Positions 7,381 through 14,056 of a DNA stretch of 16,580 nt are shown piece by piece. The stretch is taken from contig JBECLA010000004.1 in the NCBI GenBank assembly GCA_040235565.1, positions 1-16,580 of the forward strand, written 5' to 3'. Position 1 is the first letter of the stretch, and each line of letters begins with the position of its first letter. The notes beneath the pieces are model-generated. The model was not told where the DNA came from. It saw nothing but the letters and a program-made list of their open reading frames with translations, and did no database searches. The DNA is from JAHEIJ01 sp040235565. GTDB lineage: Bacteria; Pseudomonadota; Gammaproteobacteria; UBA6429; Thiohalophilaceae. The translations under genes and the position numbers were made by a program.

Positions 7381-7764
7381 CTATGAGAAAAATATCAGCG
7401 GCTGCTTGCTGATCGCCACCCCGATCATATAAGCAAACACGCCCAGGGCAGCCAGCCAGGCAAACAATCGGGTATAGCGGTTTTTTGCCCACTTCATGAC
7501 CACCATGCCTAACAGAATGTAAATCAGCAACGCGGTGAGTTTGGCGGTTAACCAGCCCTGGCTGAGCGGATACTGCTGAATCGTCAGCATCAGGACGATA
7601 CCCAGGATAAACAGGAGACTGTCATTGACATGCGGCAGCCAATGCATCCAGCGTGGCCTGGCTTGTTGCGGATGCCGCATGATCCAGATCCCCCGCCCCA
7701 TAAACAACAGCACACTGATTATGGCCGTGGTGACATGCAACTGGACAAGCAAAGTGTAACTCAT
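7381..7764 (-). CDS. SirB2-family integral membrane protein
   Basis: The 127-residue product is almost wholly hydrophobic, with four predicted helices (about 4-24, 40-60, 70-90 and 100-122). Family landmarks include LLVQLHVTTAIISVLLFMGRG at the start, the LPHVNDSLLF block, QYPLSQGWLTAKLTALLIYILLGMVV, and a final FAYMIGVAISKQPL. SirB2 proteins are named for an old link to Salmonella invasion regulation; their biochemical role is unclear to me. The ATG at 7764 has AGG about 8 bases upstream. A GTG at 7797 preceded by AAGGATC would add 11 residues and remains possible. It follows the glutaredoxin-like gene by 18-51 bases and is probably last in a def-led operon. A hairpin with a T run in its final codons may end transcription. 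Confidence 0.85.
   Translation of the reverse strand: MSYTLLVQLHVTTAIISVLLFMGRGIWIMRHPQQARPRWMHWLPHVNDSLLFILGIVLMLTIQQYPLSQGWLTAKLTALLIYILLGMVVMKWAKNRYTRLFAWLAALGVFAYMIGVAISKQPLIFFS
7388..7413 (-). terminator. Possible intrinsic terminator inside the end of the sirB2-like gene
   Basis: On the minus strand the bases read ATCAGC, an 8-base loop, GCTGAT, then ATTTTTC, a hairpin followed by a T run. It covers the last codons of the SirB2-like gene (encoding ...ISKQPLIFFS). The 6-base-pair stem is modest and the T run is short, so this is tentative. Confidence 0.4.
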
Positions 7765-7815
7765 AAAAACCTGAACAACTGATTCAAATCCAGCCACGAT
7801 CCTTGCATGTCATGC

Positions 7816-8178
7816 TCAGGCAAAGCGGGATTGCAGGTAGCTGATAATTTCACCGGATTCATACAACCATTCCACCCGGCCATCCTCATGAACAATTTGC
7901 AGACAGGGTACCTGTGCCTTGCCGCCCTGGGTAATCAGTTCTTCACGATGGATCGGATCACGCAGCGCATCACGGGTCTCGATGTTTAACCCGAGGCGAC
8001 GGATGGCGCGTCTGGTTTTGACACAAAAGGGACAGGCCAGGTACTGATACAACTTCAGCTTTGTCGTTTGCGCATCGACGTCAGACTGGGCGTCGCCTGG
8101 TCGAATTGCAGCTTTGGGGGTAAACAGTGCGTCAAACAATAAAATTAATCGGCCCAATAACCAACGTACTACCTTCAC
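7816..8178 (-). CDS. Membrane-anchored glutaredoxin-like thiol protein
   Basis: The 120-residue protein carries an N-terminal hydrophobic segment (about 3-20, VVRWLLGRLILLFDALF), then a glutaredoxin/GST N-terminal-type thioredoxin fold. The fold has a dithiol motif C49-P-F-C52 in LKLYQYLACPFCVKTRR, the cis-Pro element QVPCLQI with Pro91, and ESGEIISYL near the end, which resembles the glutathione-binding region. It probably reduces disulfides or glutathionylated proteins at the membrane; the partner is unknown. Translation starts at GTG (8178) because the strong site AGAGGAG lies 6 bases upstream; the ATG inside that region (8183) runs into a stop after two codons. It sits 50 bases downstream of def and likely shares its transcript. 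Confidence 0.88.
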   Translation of the reverse strand: MKVVRWLLGRLILLFDALFTPKAAIRPGDAQSDVDAQTTKLKLYQYLACPFCVKTRRAIRRLGLNIETRDALRDPIHREELITQGGKAQVPCLQIVHEDGRVEWLYESGEIISYLQSRFA

Positions 8179-8228
8179 AACATCTCCTCTAACAGTTCAG
8201 CCATAGCGTAAATTCAGCTGGAGCAAAA

Positions 8229-8780
8229 TTATTCGCGGGCTTCCGGCGGTTCCGTTTCTGGCGTTAACTCCGGAAACAAGACCGATTCGTAACCAAAGTT
8301 ACGCAGATCGGCAATCCGCTGGGGATACAGGATACCATCCAGATGGTCGACCTCATGTTGTACCACCCGTGCATGAAAGCCGCTGGCTTCGCGATCAATC
8401 GGCTTGCCATATTGATCAAAACCCTGATATCGGATCCGCACATAACGTGGCACCAGACCCCGCATACCCGGTACGCTCAGACAGCCTTCCCAGCCTTCCT
8501 CCTGTTGTTGATCCAGCACGCTGATTTGCGGATTAATCAACACCGTCATGGGGACGGCTTCCACCTGGGGATAACGGGGATTGGCTTCCACGCCGAATAT
8601 CACCACCCGCAGACTCACGCCAATCTGGGGTGCCGCCAGGCCGGCCCCGTCCAGGGCCGCCATGGTATCCAGCATATCCTGAATGAGCGCATCCAGTTCC
8701 TGCGTGTTAAAATGCTCAACGGGTCGGGCCACCTGGTTCAACAGCGGGTGGCCCATTTTTAACGTTTCTATGACGGCCAT
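8229..8780 (-). CDS. def: Peptide deformylase
   Basis: This 183-residue metallo-enzyme removes the N-formyl group from nascent proteins in the cytoplasm. All three signature motifs are intact: GAGLAAPQIG (45-54), EGCLSVPG with metal ligand Cys100, and QHEVDHLDG with His142, catalytic Glu143 and His146. The C-terminus has a short acidic tail (ELTPETEPPEARE) beyond the fold. The ATG at 8780 has GGAG about 8 bases upstream. There is no fmt partner here: the neighbours are a glutaredoxin-like gene and sirB2. In many gammaproteobacteria the main def gene pairs with fmt, so this may be a second copy. The gene diverges from csiV across 54 bases. Confidence 0.96.
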   Translation of the reverse strand: MAVIETLKMGHPLLNQVARPVEHFNTQELDALIQDMLDTMAALDGAGLAAPQIGVSLRVVIFGVEANPRYPQVEAVPMTVLINPQISVLDQQQEEGWEGCLSVPGMRGLVPRYVRIRYQGFDQYGKPIDREASGFHARVVQHEVDHLDGILYPQRIADLRNFGYESVLFPELTPETEPPEARE

Positions 8781-8834
8781 AACATTACTCCGGCAGGAAT
8801 CGTAACATAATCACTCAACAATACATCACTCGGA
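8781..8834. promoter_or_regulatory. Divergent promoter region between def and csiV
   Basis: This 54-base gap must carry signals for both directions. Toward csiV, CATAAT at 8806-8811 matches the -10 consensus at five of six positions, but no good -35 is at the usual distance. CGGA just before the csiV ATG is a minimal ribosome-binding site. Toward def, GGAG lies about 8 bases before the ATG; I see no clear -10/-35 pair on that strand. Confidence 0.4.
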
Positions 8835-9566
8835 ATGGACATTTTGTATAAAGCCTTATTAACCTTTCTGCTTTTCGGTTTTTCCCAGCTCAGTTACGCT
8901 GAAGACGTACGCTACTACGATGTAGAAATCATCCTGTTTGAAAATCTGGATAATGCTTCCCGACAAGGTGAAATCTGGCCCACCAGTGTGGAGCTGGAAC
9001 GGCCGGAAACCAGTATCGAGATCGGCCAGCCCTACCCCGGTCCCCTGCCGAAAGAGTACGATCCCAAGCTGACGTTCAAGCCGTTGGCGCAGAAAGACTA
9101 CCAGCTAAAGGCACAGGCCAAAAAAATCGAGGCATCCGACTCACGCCGCGTTTTACTGTATACCGGTTGGCGCCAACCCGGTATGGCGCAGGAAAATGCC
9201 CTGACCGTTTACTTCAAACGTCAGATCCCCGGCATCACGGTCAGCAACCCTGCTGTTATTGAGGCACCGCTGACACCGACGCCAACCAGCCGGCTGGCAC
9301 CGGCCCAGGCCGGTGAACTCGAGGGCATGATCAAGGTAATCCTGTCACGTTATCTGCACGTTGATACGGATATCGTCTTCCGTCCCCGGATAGCCGAGGA
9401 AGAACCACAAAGCTTCTTTACCCTGGAAGTGATGGAGGACACGACCCGACCCGTGGTGTACCGCCTGCAACAAACCCGGCGCCGGATGCGCAGCCGTGAA
9501 CTGCACTATCTCGACAATCCGGTTCTGGGAATGGTGATCCTGATTACGCCCGCTACGGGTCAGTAA
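8835..9566 (+). CDS. csiV: CsiV-family periplasmic peptidoglycan-binding protein
   Basis: The 243-residue product has a signal peptide cleaved after S-Y-A22 (MDILYKALLTFLLFGFSQLS...). The mature protein opens with RYYDVEIILFEN, the hallmark start of the CsiV family, and keeps PLAQKDYQL, the LLYTGWRQPG block and the C-terminal RRRMRSRELHYLDNPVLGMVILI segment. In Vibrio cholerae, CsiV binds peptidoglycan and supports PBP1A-dependent wall synthesis with its lipoprotein activator LpoA; a similar role is inferred. From memory, its place close to mfd and the methylthiopurine phosphorylase gene is also found in Pseudomonas. It is monocistronic on this strand, diverging from def and converging on the phosphorylase gene, with only 22 bases between the stops. 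Confidence 0.88.
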   Translation: MDILYKALLTFLLFGFSQLSYAEDVRYYDVEIILFENLDNASRQGEIWPTSVELERPETSIEIGQPYPGPLPKEYDPKLTFKPLAQKDYQLKAQAKKIEASDSRRVLLYTGWRQPGMAQENALTVYFKRQIPGITVSNPAVIEAPLTPTPTSRLAPAQAGELEGMIKVILSRYLHVDTDIVFRPRIAEEEPQSFFTLEVMEDTTRPVVYRLQQTRRRMRSRELHYLDNPVLGMVILITPATGQ

Positions 9567-9582
9567 CCAGGCAATACCGCCG

Positions 9583-9608
9583 ACGCCATCAAATCAGGGG
9601 GATGGCGT
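9583..9608. other. Inverted repeat at a convergent gene junction
   Basis: ACGCCATC (9583-9590) and GATGGCGT (9601-9608) form a perfect 8-base-pair stem with a 10-base loop. It covers the stop codon of the phosphorylase gene and lies 17 bases past the csiV stop. There is no T run on either side, so it is not a standard intrinsic terminator; it could stabilise 3' ends or slow polymerase from both directions. Confidence 0.45.
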
Positions 9609-10329
9609 ACTCCAGCAGATTTCTTACTTTCTTGATCATGCTTTTCAGGCATTTGTCGATCTCTGCCATGGTGATTTCGCCCTCACCCCGCCCGGCCGCC
9701 CGATTGACGACCAGAGAGATGCTGGCATAACACAGCTCCAGTTCCCGCGCCAGCACGGCTTCCGGCATACCGGTCATGCCGACGATATGACACCCGTCCC
9801 GTTCCAGCCGATCGATCTCGGCCGTGGTTTCCAGCCGCGGCCCCTGAGTCGCGCCATAGGTCGCGCCGTCAATCACTTCCTGGCCGGCCTGTCTGGCACC
9901 TTCGAGAAGATGCTGACGCAGAGAAGCGCAATAGGGCTCGGTAAAATCCACATGCACCACGTTTTGCAGACTGTCTTCAAAATACGTGTTAATCCGCGAC
10001 CAGGTATAGTCGATGATCTGATCCGGAATCACCACCGCACCGGGCTCCATATCCAGGCGAATGCCCCCCACTGCATTGACCGCAATGACGTTGCTCACGC
10101 CGACTTCTTTCAAAACCCAGATGTTGGCACGGTAATTTACTTTGTGTGGTGGAATGGTGTGCCCCGGTCCATGACGCGGCAGAAACATAACTTCCTGACC
10201 ACAATAATTACCCCGCACCAGAATGCCCGAGGGTTCACCATAGGGTGTCTGGATGATCTCCCGGCCGGTAATCTCGAGGCCCTGCAAGGAAGTCAGGCCT
10301 GTGCCGCCAATGATTGCGATTTTCGACAT
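9589..10329 (-). CDS. S-methyl-5'-thioinosine phosphorylase (MTAP/PNP family)
   Basis: This 246-residue family 2 purine nucleoside phosphorylase carries the phosphate-site motifs GGTGL (8-12) and RHGPGHTIPPHKVNYRAN (from 52), the NAVGGI block (85-90) and YGATQGPRLET (158-168). The base-recognition strand reads SISLVVNRAAGRGE. Human methylthioadenosine phosphorylase has two Asp here to bind adenine. This protein has Asn209 and Ala211, as in enzymes that prefer 6-oxopurines. That predicts phosphorolysis of methylthioinosine to hypoxanthine and methylthioribose-1-phosphate, as shown for Pseudomonas aeruginosa PA3004. hpt, 9 bases upstream in the same operon, would convert hypoxanthine to IMP. 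The preceding gene ends at 10339. Family assignment is firm; substrate preference is an inference from one site. Annotators often call such proteins mtnP. Confidence 0.88.
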   Translation of the reverse strand: MSKIAIIGGTGLTSLQGLEITGREIIQTPYGEPSGILVRGNYCGQEVMFLPRHGPGHTIPPHKVNYRANIWVLKEVGVSNVIAVNAVGGIRLDMEPGAVVIPDQIIDYTWSRINTYFEDSLQNVVHVDFTEPYCASLRQHLLEGARQAGQEVIDGATYGATQGPRLETTAEIDRLERDGCHIVGMTGMPEAVLARELELCYASISLVVNRAAGRGEGEITMAEIDKCLKSMIKKVRNLLEYAIPLI

Positions 10330-10338
10330 GCGTGGTTC

Positions 10339-10887
10339 CTATAAACCTTTTACCGCGTAAATACCAGGTATGTTACGCAAATAGCCATGGTAGTCCATGC
10401 CATAGCCAAACACATAGCGATCCTCAATTTGCAGGCCAACATAATCAGCCTGGATGCCGTGTTTACGATCGTGCAACTTCTCAACCAGTACCGCGGTGGC
10501 AACCTCACGCGCGCCCTGCCGGTGACAATAGTCCACAATCGCCGCCAAGGTCACACCTTCATCCAGAATGTCATCGAAAATGATAATGTTGCGGTCCTGA
10601 AACGAAATCGTGGCTTCCGTTTCCCAGGCCAGTTCACCACCGGTGGTGGAATTGGCATAACGGGTGGCGTGGATATAATCCAGTTCGAGAGGAAAATTCA
10701 GGCGTGTTAACAGGTGTCCGGCTGGCACCATGGCCCCGGTCATGACACAGAGAAAAATGGGATTGGTCTGCGCAAAACGCCCGCTGATCTCTTGCGCCAT
10801 GCGATCCAGTTGTTGTTCAACTTGCGTCTGGGTATACAGACAATCGGCCTCGGCCAGAACCTGGGTCACTTCATTGGGCTGCATCAT
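10339..10887 (-). CDS. hpt: Hypoxanthine-guanine phosphoribosyltransferase
   Basis: The 182-residue enzyme transfers phosphoribose from PRPP to hypoxanthine or guanine, making IMP or GMP in the cytoplasm. The PRPP-binding signature IIIFDDILDEGVT (about 101-113) is intact. The flexible-loop region (about 70-92), the base-contacting Lys in VLVEKLHDRK, and the DRYVFGYGMDY segment near the C-terminus also fit. The ATG at 10887 (followed directly by a second ATG) has CAGG 8 bases upstream and starts 4 bases after the channel gene stop, implying coupled translation. A GTG at 10911 would add eight residues and overlap the channel gene. Divergence from E. coli Hpt is evident, but the motif order leaves little doubt. 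It precedes the phosphorylase gene that supplies hypoxanthine. Confidence 0.93.
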   Translation of the reverse strand: MMQPNEVTQVLAEADCLYTQTQVEQQLDRMAQEISGRFAQTNPIFLCVMTGAMVPAGHLLTRLNFPLELDYIHATRYANSTTGGELAWETEATISFQDRNIIIFDDILDEGVTLAAIVDYCHRQGAREVATAVLVEKLHDRKHGIQADYVGLQIEDRYVFGYGMDYHGYLRNIPGIYAVKGL

Positions 10888-10891
10888 CGCT

Positions 10892-11995
10892 TTAACCTGT
10901 GGTCTGTTCACCCGGGTTCAGACCGGCAAGTTGTACCGGCTCGGGTACGTGTAAGGTGGAAGTCGGATAGGCGATCTCCGCCCCATGGCGCGTAATAATC
11001 TCGCTGATACGAAACAATACATCCTGTTTGACTTCGTGATACTTGATCCATTGGGTGGTACGGGTGAAGGTATAGACGAAAAAATCCAGTGAAGACGGGG
11101 CGAAGCTATTAAAGTTGACGATCATGGTCTGTTCCGGATCGATTTCCTCATGCGCCAGCAACATTTCCTTCACTTCCTTGACAATCGCCGGCAATTTGTC
11201 GACGTCATCATAGCGCACGCCAATAGTCTCATAGATACGCCGGTGACTCATACGTGAAGGATTTTCCACGGCAATACTGGTAAATACCGAATTCGGCACA
11301 TACAGGGGACGTTTATCGAAAGTACGGATCACCGTCAGACGCCAACCGATCTTTTCCACCGTACCTTCGATTTCCTTATCCGGTGAACGCACCCAGTCAC
11401 CGATGGCAAAGGGACGATCCAGGTAAATCATCATGCCGCCAAAAAAATTCGACAACAAATCCTTGGCAGCAAAACCCACGGCAATACCGCCGATCCCACC
11501 GAAGGCCAGGATCGCAGATATGTTAAAGCCGAGCGTCTGCAACAAGACCAGTGCCGCCGTGATCAAGACCGTGATGCGCAATAGCTGGGTTATGGCATTA
11601 GCAGTGGTGCGGTCCAGCTCCTTGCCGGCGATTGCGTGCTTGTGCAGAATATTTTTTTCGGTAAAAGTAATAAAGCGGATCAGCGCCCAGGTCGCTACCA
11701 GAATCACTCCGACTTCCCGCACCACGCTGGCAGGCTCAAACTCCATGACCTGCAGCGCCATGGTCAGGCCGATGATCCAGATCAGTAAACTCAGTGGCCG
11801 GCGTACCGCATGGACCAGGGCATCATCCCAGACATTGGTTGTTCCCGTCAGACGCTTCTGAAGCTGACCCAATATAATCTTCTGCACCATGTCCACCAGC
11901 AGGGCGATAAAGATGATGGCAAAGATATATACGATCCAGAGCTGTTCCCGATCGAACTGTTGTAGATATTGCCAGATCTCTTCCATACTCATCAT
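10892..11995 (-). CDS. MscS-family mechanosensitive ion channel
   Basis: The 367-residue protein has about five membrane helices (roughly 20-42, 66-84, 92-110, 138-156 and the pore helix 159-192), then a cytoplasmic domain, so it is larger than E. coli MscS (286) and closer in layout to YnaI. The pore-helix region AFGGIGGIAVGFAAKDLLSNFFGG is the family hallmark, followed by DRPFAIGDWV at the start of the beta domain. Such channels open under membrane tension to release solutes during osmotic downshock. The start is uncertain: ATGs at 11995, 11992 and 11986 have no strong ribosome-binding site, and a TTG at 12019 abutting the nagZ stop is also in frame. Its stop is 4 bases from the hpt start. 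No link to purine salvage is known; operon sharing may be incidental. Confidence 0.9.
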   Translation of the reverse strand: MMSMEEIWQYLQQFDREQLWIVYIFAIIFIALLVDMVQKIILGQLQKRLTGTTNVWDDALVHAVRRPLSLLIWIIGLTMALQVMEFEPASVVREVGVILVATWALIRFITFTEKNILHKHAIAGKELDRTTANAITQLLRITVLITAALVLLQTLGFNISAILAFGGIGGIAVGFAAKDLLSNFFGGMMIYLDRPFAIGDWVRSPDKEIEGTVEKIGWRLTVIRTFDKRPLYVPNSVFTSIAVENPSRMSHRRIYETIGVRYDDVDKLPAIVKEVKEMLLAHEEIDPEQTMIVNFNSFAPSSLDFFVYTFTRTTQWIKYHEVKQDVLFRISEIITRHGAEIAYPTSTLHVPEPVQLAGLNPGEQTTG

Positions 11996-12019
11996 TATTA
12001 TGCTTGTGTCGTTACTCAA

Positions 12020-13069
12020 TCAGAAATCAAACGCCAGACTGGGATCATCCTGATACTTTTCCAGTACCATCTTGGTGTCTTTCCATTTACGCAGCTGATG
12101 TAACTGTTGGCGCGTAATGGGATGCAGCCCATGCATCCGTGCCAGGCGTAAGTGGGCTACCGGGTCGCTATAATCATTCAATTCGTCCAGTACCTCGAGA
12201 GCACCTGCACGATTGTTGCAGATCAACACCATGTCACAACCGGCTGCCAGCGCAGCCCGGGCACGTTCGGTATAACTGTCACCCATGATACTGGCCCCCT
12301 GCATATCAAGATCATCACTGAAAATCACACCCTGAAAACCCAGACGTTTGCGCAATATTTCCTTTAACCAGTAGGCTGAAAAACCGGCGGGTAATTTATC
12401 GACCCTGGAATAAATCACATGGGCCGGCATCACCGCCGCCAGACCCTGTTGCGCCAGGCGTTTGAAGGGCAGAATGTCATGCGCATAAATATCGTTGTAT
12501 TCACGCTTGTCGACGGGGATAGCAGTATGGGAATCCGCTTCCACCCCCCCATGACCCGGGAAGTGTTTGCCCGTGGCCGCCATCCCGGCGTCATGCATAC
12601 CTTTTATATAGGCGCGTGCCAGTTCTGTGACGACGATCGGATCCTGATGAAACGCCCGATCACCAATGACCTCACTCACCCCATGGTCGACATCCAGCAC
12701 CGGCGCAAAACTGAAATCGATGCCGACGGCACGCAATTCCACTGCCATCAACCAACCGGCCACTTCGGCGAGATGCCGTGCCAGTTGGGGATCCTCATTA
12801 TAAACCTGGCCGAAATGCGCCGCCGCCGGCAGGACGGTAAACCCGTCTCTGAAGCGTTGCACCCGTCCGCCTTCATGATCGACGGCAATCAGCAAACGCG
12901 GGCTGCGTATTTCATGCAGGCTTTTTACCAGTGCCTCGAGTTGCGCCACCGAAGTAAAATTGCGGCTAAACAAAATAACGCCACCCACCAGGGGATGAGC
13001 CAGGATCTCACGCTCCTGCGGCGTGATTTCCACCCCTTCCAAATCAAGCATTACCGGACCAAGAGACAT
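12020..13069 (-). CDS. nagZ: Beta-N-acetylhexosaminidase NagZ
   Basis: The 349-residue family GH3 enzyme cuts N-acetylglucosamine from anhydro-muropeptides in the cytoplasm, a central step of peptidoglycan recycling that also feeds ampC induction in species that have it. Landmarks: GGVILFSRNF (29-38), the substrate-binding VDHEGGRVQRF (63-73), FAPVLDVDHG (121-130), the flexible loop KHFPGHGGVEADSH (168-181) that carries the acid-base His181, and the SDDLDM box (251-256), whose first Asp (252) should be the nucleophile. No signal peptide is seen, as expected. The ATG at 13069 lies 21 bases after the YkuD-domain gene. The C-terminus is followed at once by the channel gene. All catalytic residues are present, so an active enzyme is expected. 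Confidence 0.96.
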   Translation of the reverse strand: MSLGPVMLDLEGVEITPQEREILAHPLVGGVILFSRNFTSVAQLEALVKSLHEIRSPRLLIAVDHEGGRVQRFRDGFTVLPAAAHFGQVYNEDPQLARHLAEVAGWLMAVELRAVGIDFSFAPVLDVDHGVSEVIGDRAFHQDPIVVTELARAYIKGMHDAGMAATGKHFPGHGGVEADSHTAIPVDKREYNDIYAHDILPFKRLAQQGLAAVMPAHVIYSRVDKLPAGFSAYWLKEILRKRLGFQGVIFSDDLDMQGASIMGDSYTERARAALAAGCDMVLICNNRAGALEVLDELNDYSDPVAHLRLARMHGLHPITRQQLHQLRKWKDTKMVLEKYQDDPSLAFDF

Positions 13070-13090
13070 AAGCGCAATACTAGCTGTAAT

Positions 13091-13567
13091 TTATTCCTGG
13101 ATCAGTACCCGCGTGCCGACCGCGACGGTATCAAACAAGCGGATCACATCCTGATTGTGCATTTTAATACAACCGTGAGAACTGGGAATGCCCATGGGCT
13201 CCTCATCCGGGCAACCATGGATATAGATGAAACGACGCATGGTATCGACTGTCCCCAGGCGATTCCGCCCCGGTTCCAGTCCACCCAACCAGAGGATGCG
13301 TGTCAGGATCCAGTCCCGATCGGGAGCTTGTTCTCGCAAAGCGGGCGTGTAGATCTCACCGGTGGGGCGACGTGCAACAAACACGGTATTGAGCGGTTGT
13401 CCCGCGCCGATCTTGGCACGAACGACATGCCAGCCCCGCGGGGTTTGTTCACTGCCGTACTGTTCCCCCACACCCTTGCGCGCCGTTGCCACTGGAAACG
13501 ACATCAATTTCTGCTCATCATCGAACAGGGTCAGCGTTTGGGAACCAATAATAACTTCGATATGCAC
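13091..13567 (-). CDS. YkuD-domain protein without signal peptide; probable cytoplasmic L,D-carboxypeptidase
   Basis: The 158-residue protein is essentially one YkuD (L,D-transpeptidase catalytic) domain. The active-site signature is intact: IHGCP with His117, and SSHGCIKM with nucleophile Cys133 and His131. The domain starts immediately (MHIEVIIGSQTLTLF), with no signal peptide, lipobox or membrane helix, and no LysM or other wall-binding module. Classical YkuD enzymes crosslink peptidoglycan in the periplasm; this one should stay in the cytoplasm. Acinetobacter baumannii ElsL (LdtK) is a precedent: a signal-less YkuD protein that trims D-Ala from recycled tetrapeptides, replacing LdcA. The following gene, nagZ, acts in the same pathway, which supports that role. 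Translation starts at GTG with GAGG 7 bases upstream. Fold is certain; the exact reaction is inference. Confidence 0.88.
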   Translation of the reverse strand: MHIEVIIGSQTLTLFDDEQKLMSFPVATARKGVGEQYGSEQTPRGWHVVRAKIGAGQPLNTVFVARRPTGEIYTPALREQAPDRDWILTRILWLGGLEPGRNRLGTVDTMRRFIYIHGCPDEEPMGIPSSHGCIKMHNQDVIRLFDTVAVGTRVLIQE

Positions 13568-13576
13568 GCCGCGGCC

Positions 13577-14047
13577 TCAGTCCCAGTCTTTATACGGATG
13601 TTGACTCAAACTGGTGTTGTAGTAGCGGGGATCATGTGAGACTTCTTCTCCAAGCCAGGGCGGCCGGGTATAGCTTTCTGCCTCATCCTGTAATTCCAGT
13701 TCCGCCACCACCAGACCGGCATTCTCCCCTGCAAAGACGTCAACTTCCCACTGTTTGCTGTCATACGGCACAAGATACCGCACTTTTTCGATGATGGGTC
13801 GATGGCAGAGCGTCGCCAGCAACACTTCCGCATCAGCTGGTGGAATTGCATATTCAAATTCCTGACGCCTGACCCCCAGGGTTGCGCTTTTGATATTCAC
13901 ATTAGCCTTGTCACCTTGCAGACGCACCCGTACCGAGGCTTCCTTACCGCCAACCAGGTAGCCCTGCTTGATTGGCATACCCGGGCCGGCCGTGTCGCGC
14001 CAACTCTCATTGGTGACCAGAAATTTGCGTTCGATTTCAATTCCCAT
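13577..14047 (-). CDS. CYTH-domain protein (triphosphate-tunnel fold)
   Basis: The 156-residue protein is a single CYTH domain. It opens with the signature EIERKFLV (4-11), followed by IKQGYLV, SVRVRLQGDKANVNIKS and the EFEYAIP strand, then EKVRYLVPY and a late WEVDVFAGENAGLVVAELEL strand. Alternating charged residues (E, K, R) on these strands line the tunnel that binds triphosphate and divalent metals. Members include inorganic triphosphatases and class IV adenylate cyclases; short stand-alone bacterial forms like this one are usually assigned triphosphatase activity, but the substrate cannot be read here. No CHAD domain is attached, unlike E. coli YgiF. It starts 9 bases after the rlmD stop and ends 9 bases before the YkuD gene, so it is within the operon. 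Confidence 0.9.
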   Translation of the reverse strand: MGIEIERKFLVTNESWRDTAGPGMPIKQGYLVGGKEASVRVRLQGDKANVNIKSATLGVRRQEFEYAIPPADAEVLLATLCHRPIIEKVRYLVPYDSKQWEVDVFAGENAGLVVAELELQDEAESYTRPPWLGEEVSHDPRYYNTSLSQHPYKDWD

Positions 14048-14056
14048 GGTTGTCGC

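Noticed and set aside
12419..13639. A 406-codon open frame on the plus strand, antisense to nagZ and the YkuD gene
   Set aside because: The minus-strand genes beneath it carry complete catalytic motifs, while this frame shows no recognisable domain or start signal. It is a shadow frame produced by codon bias.
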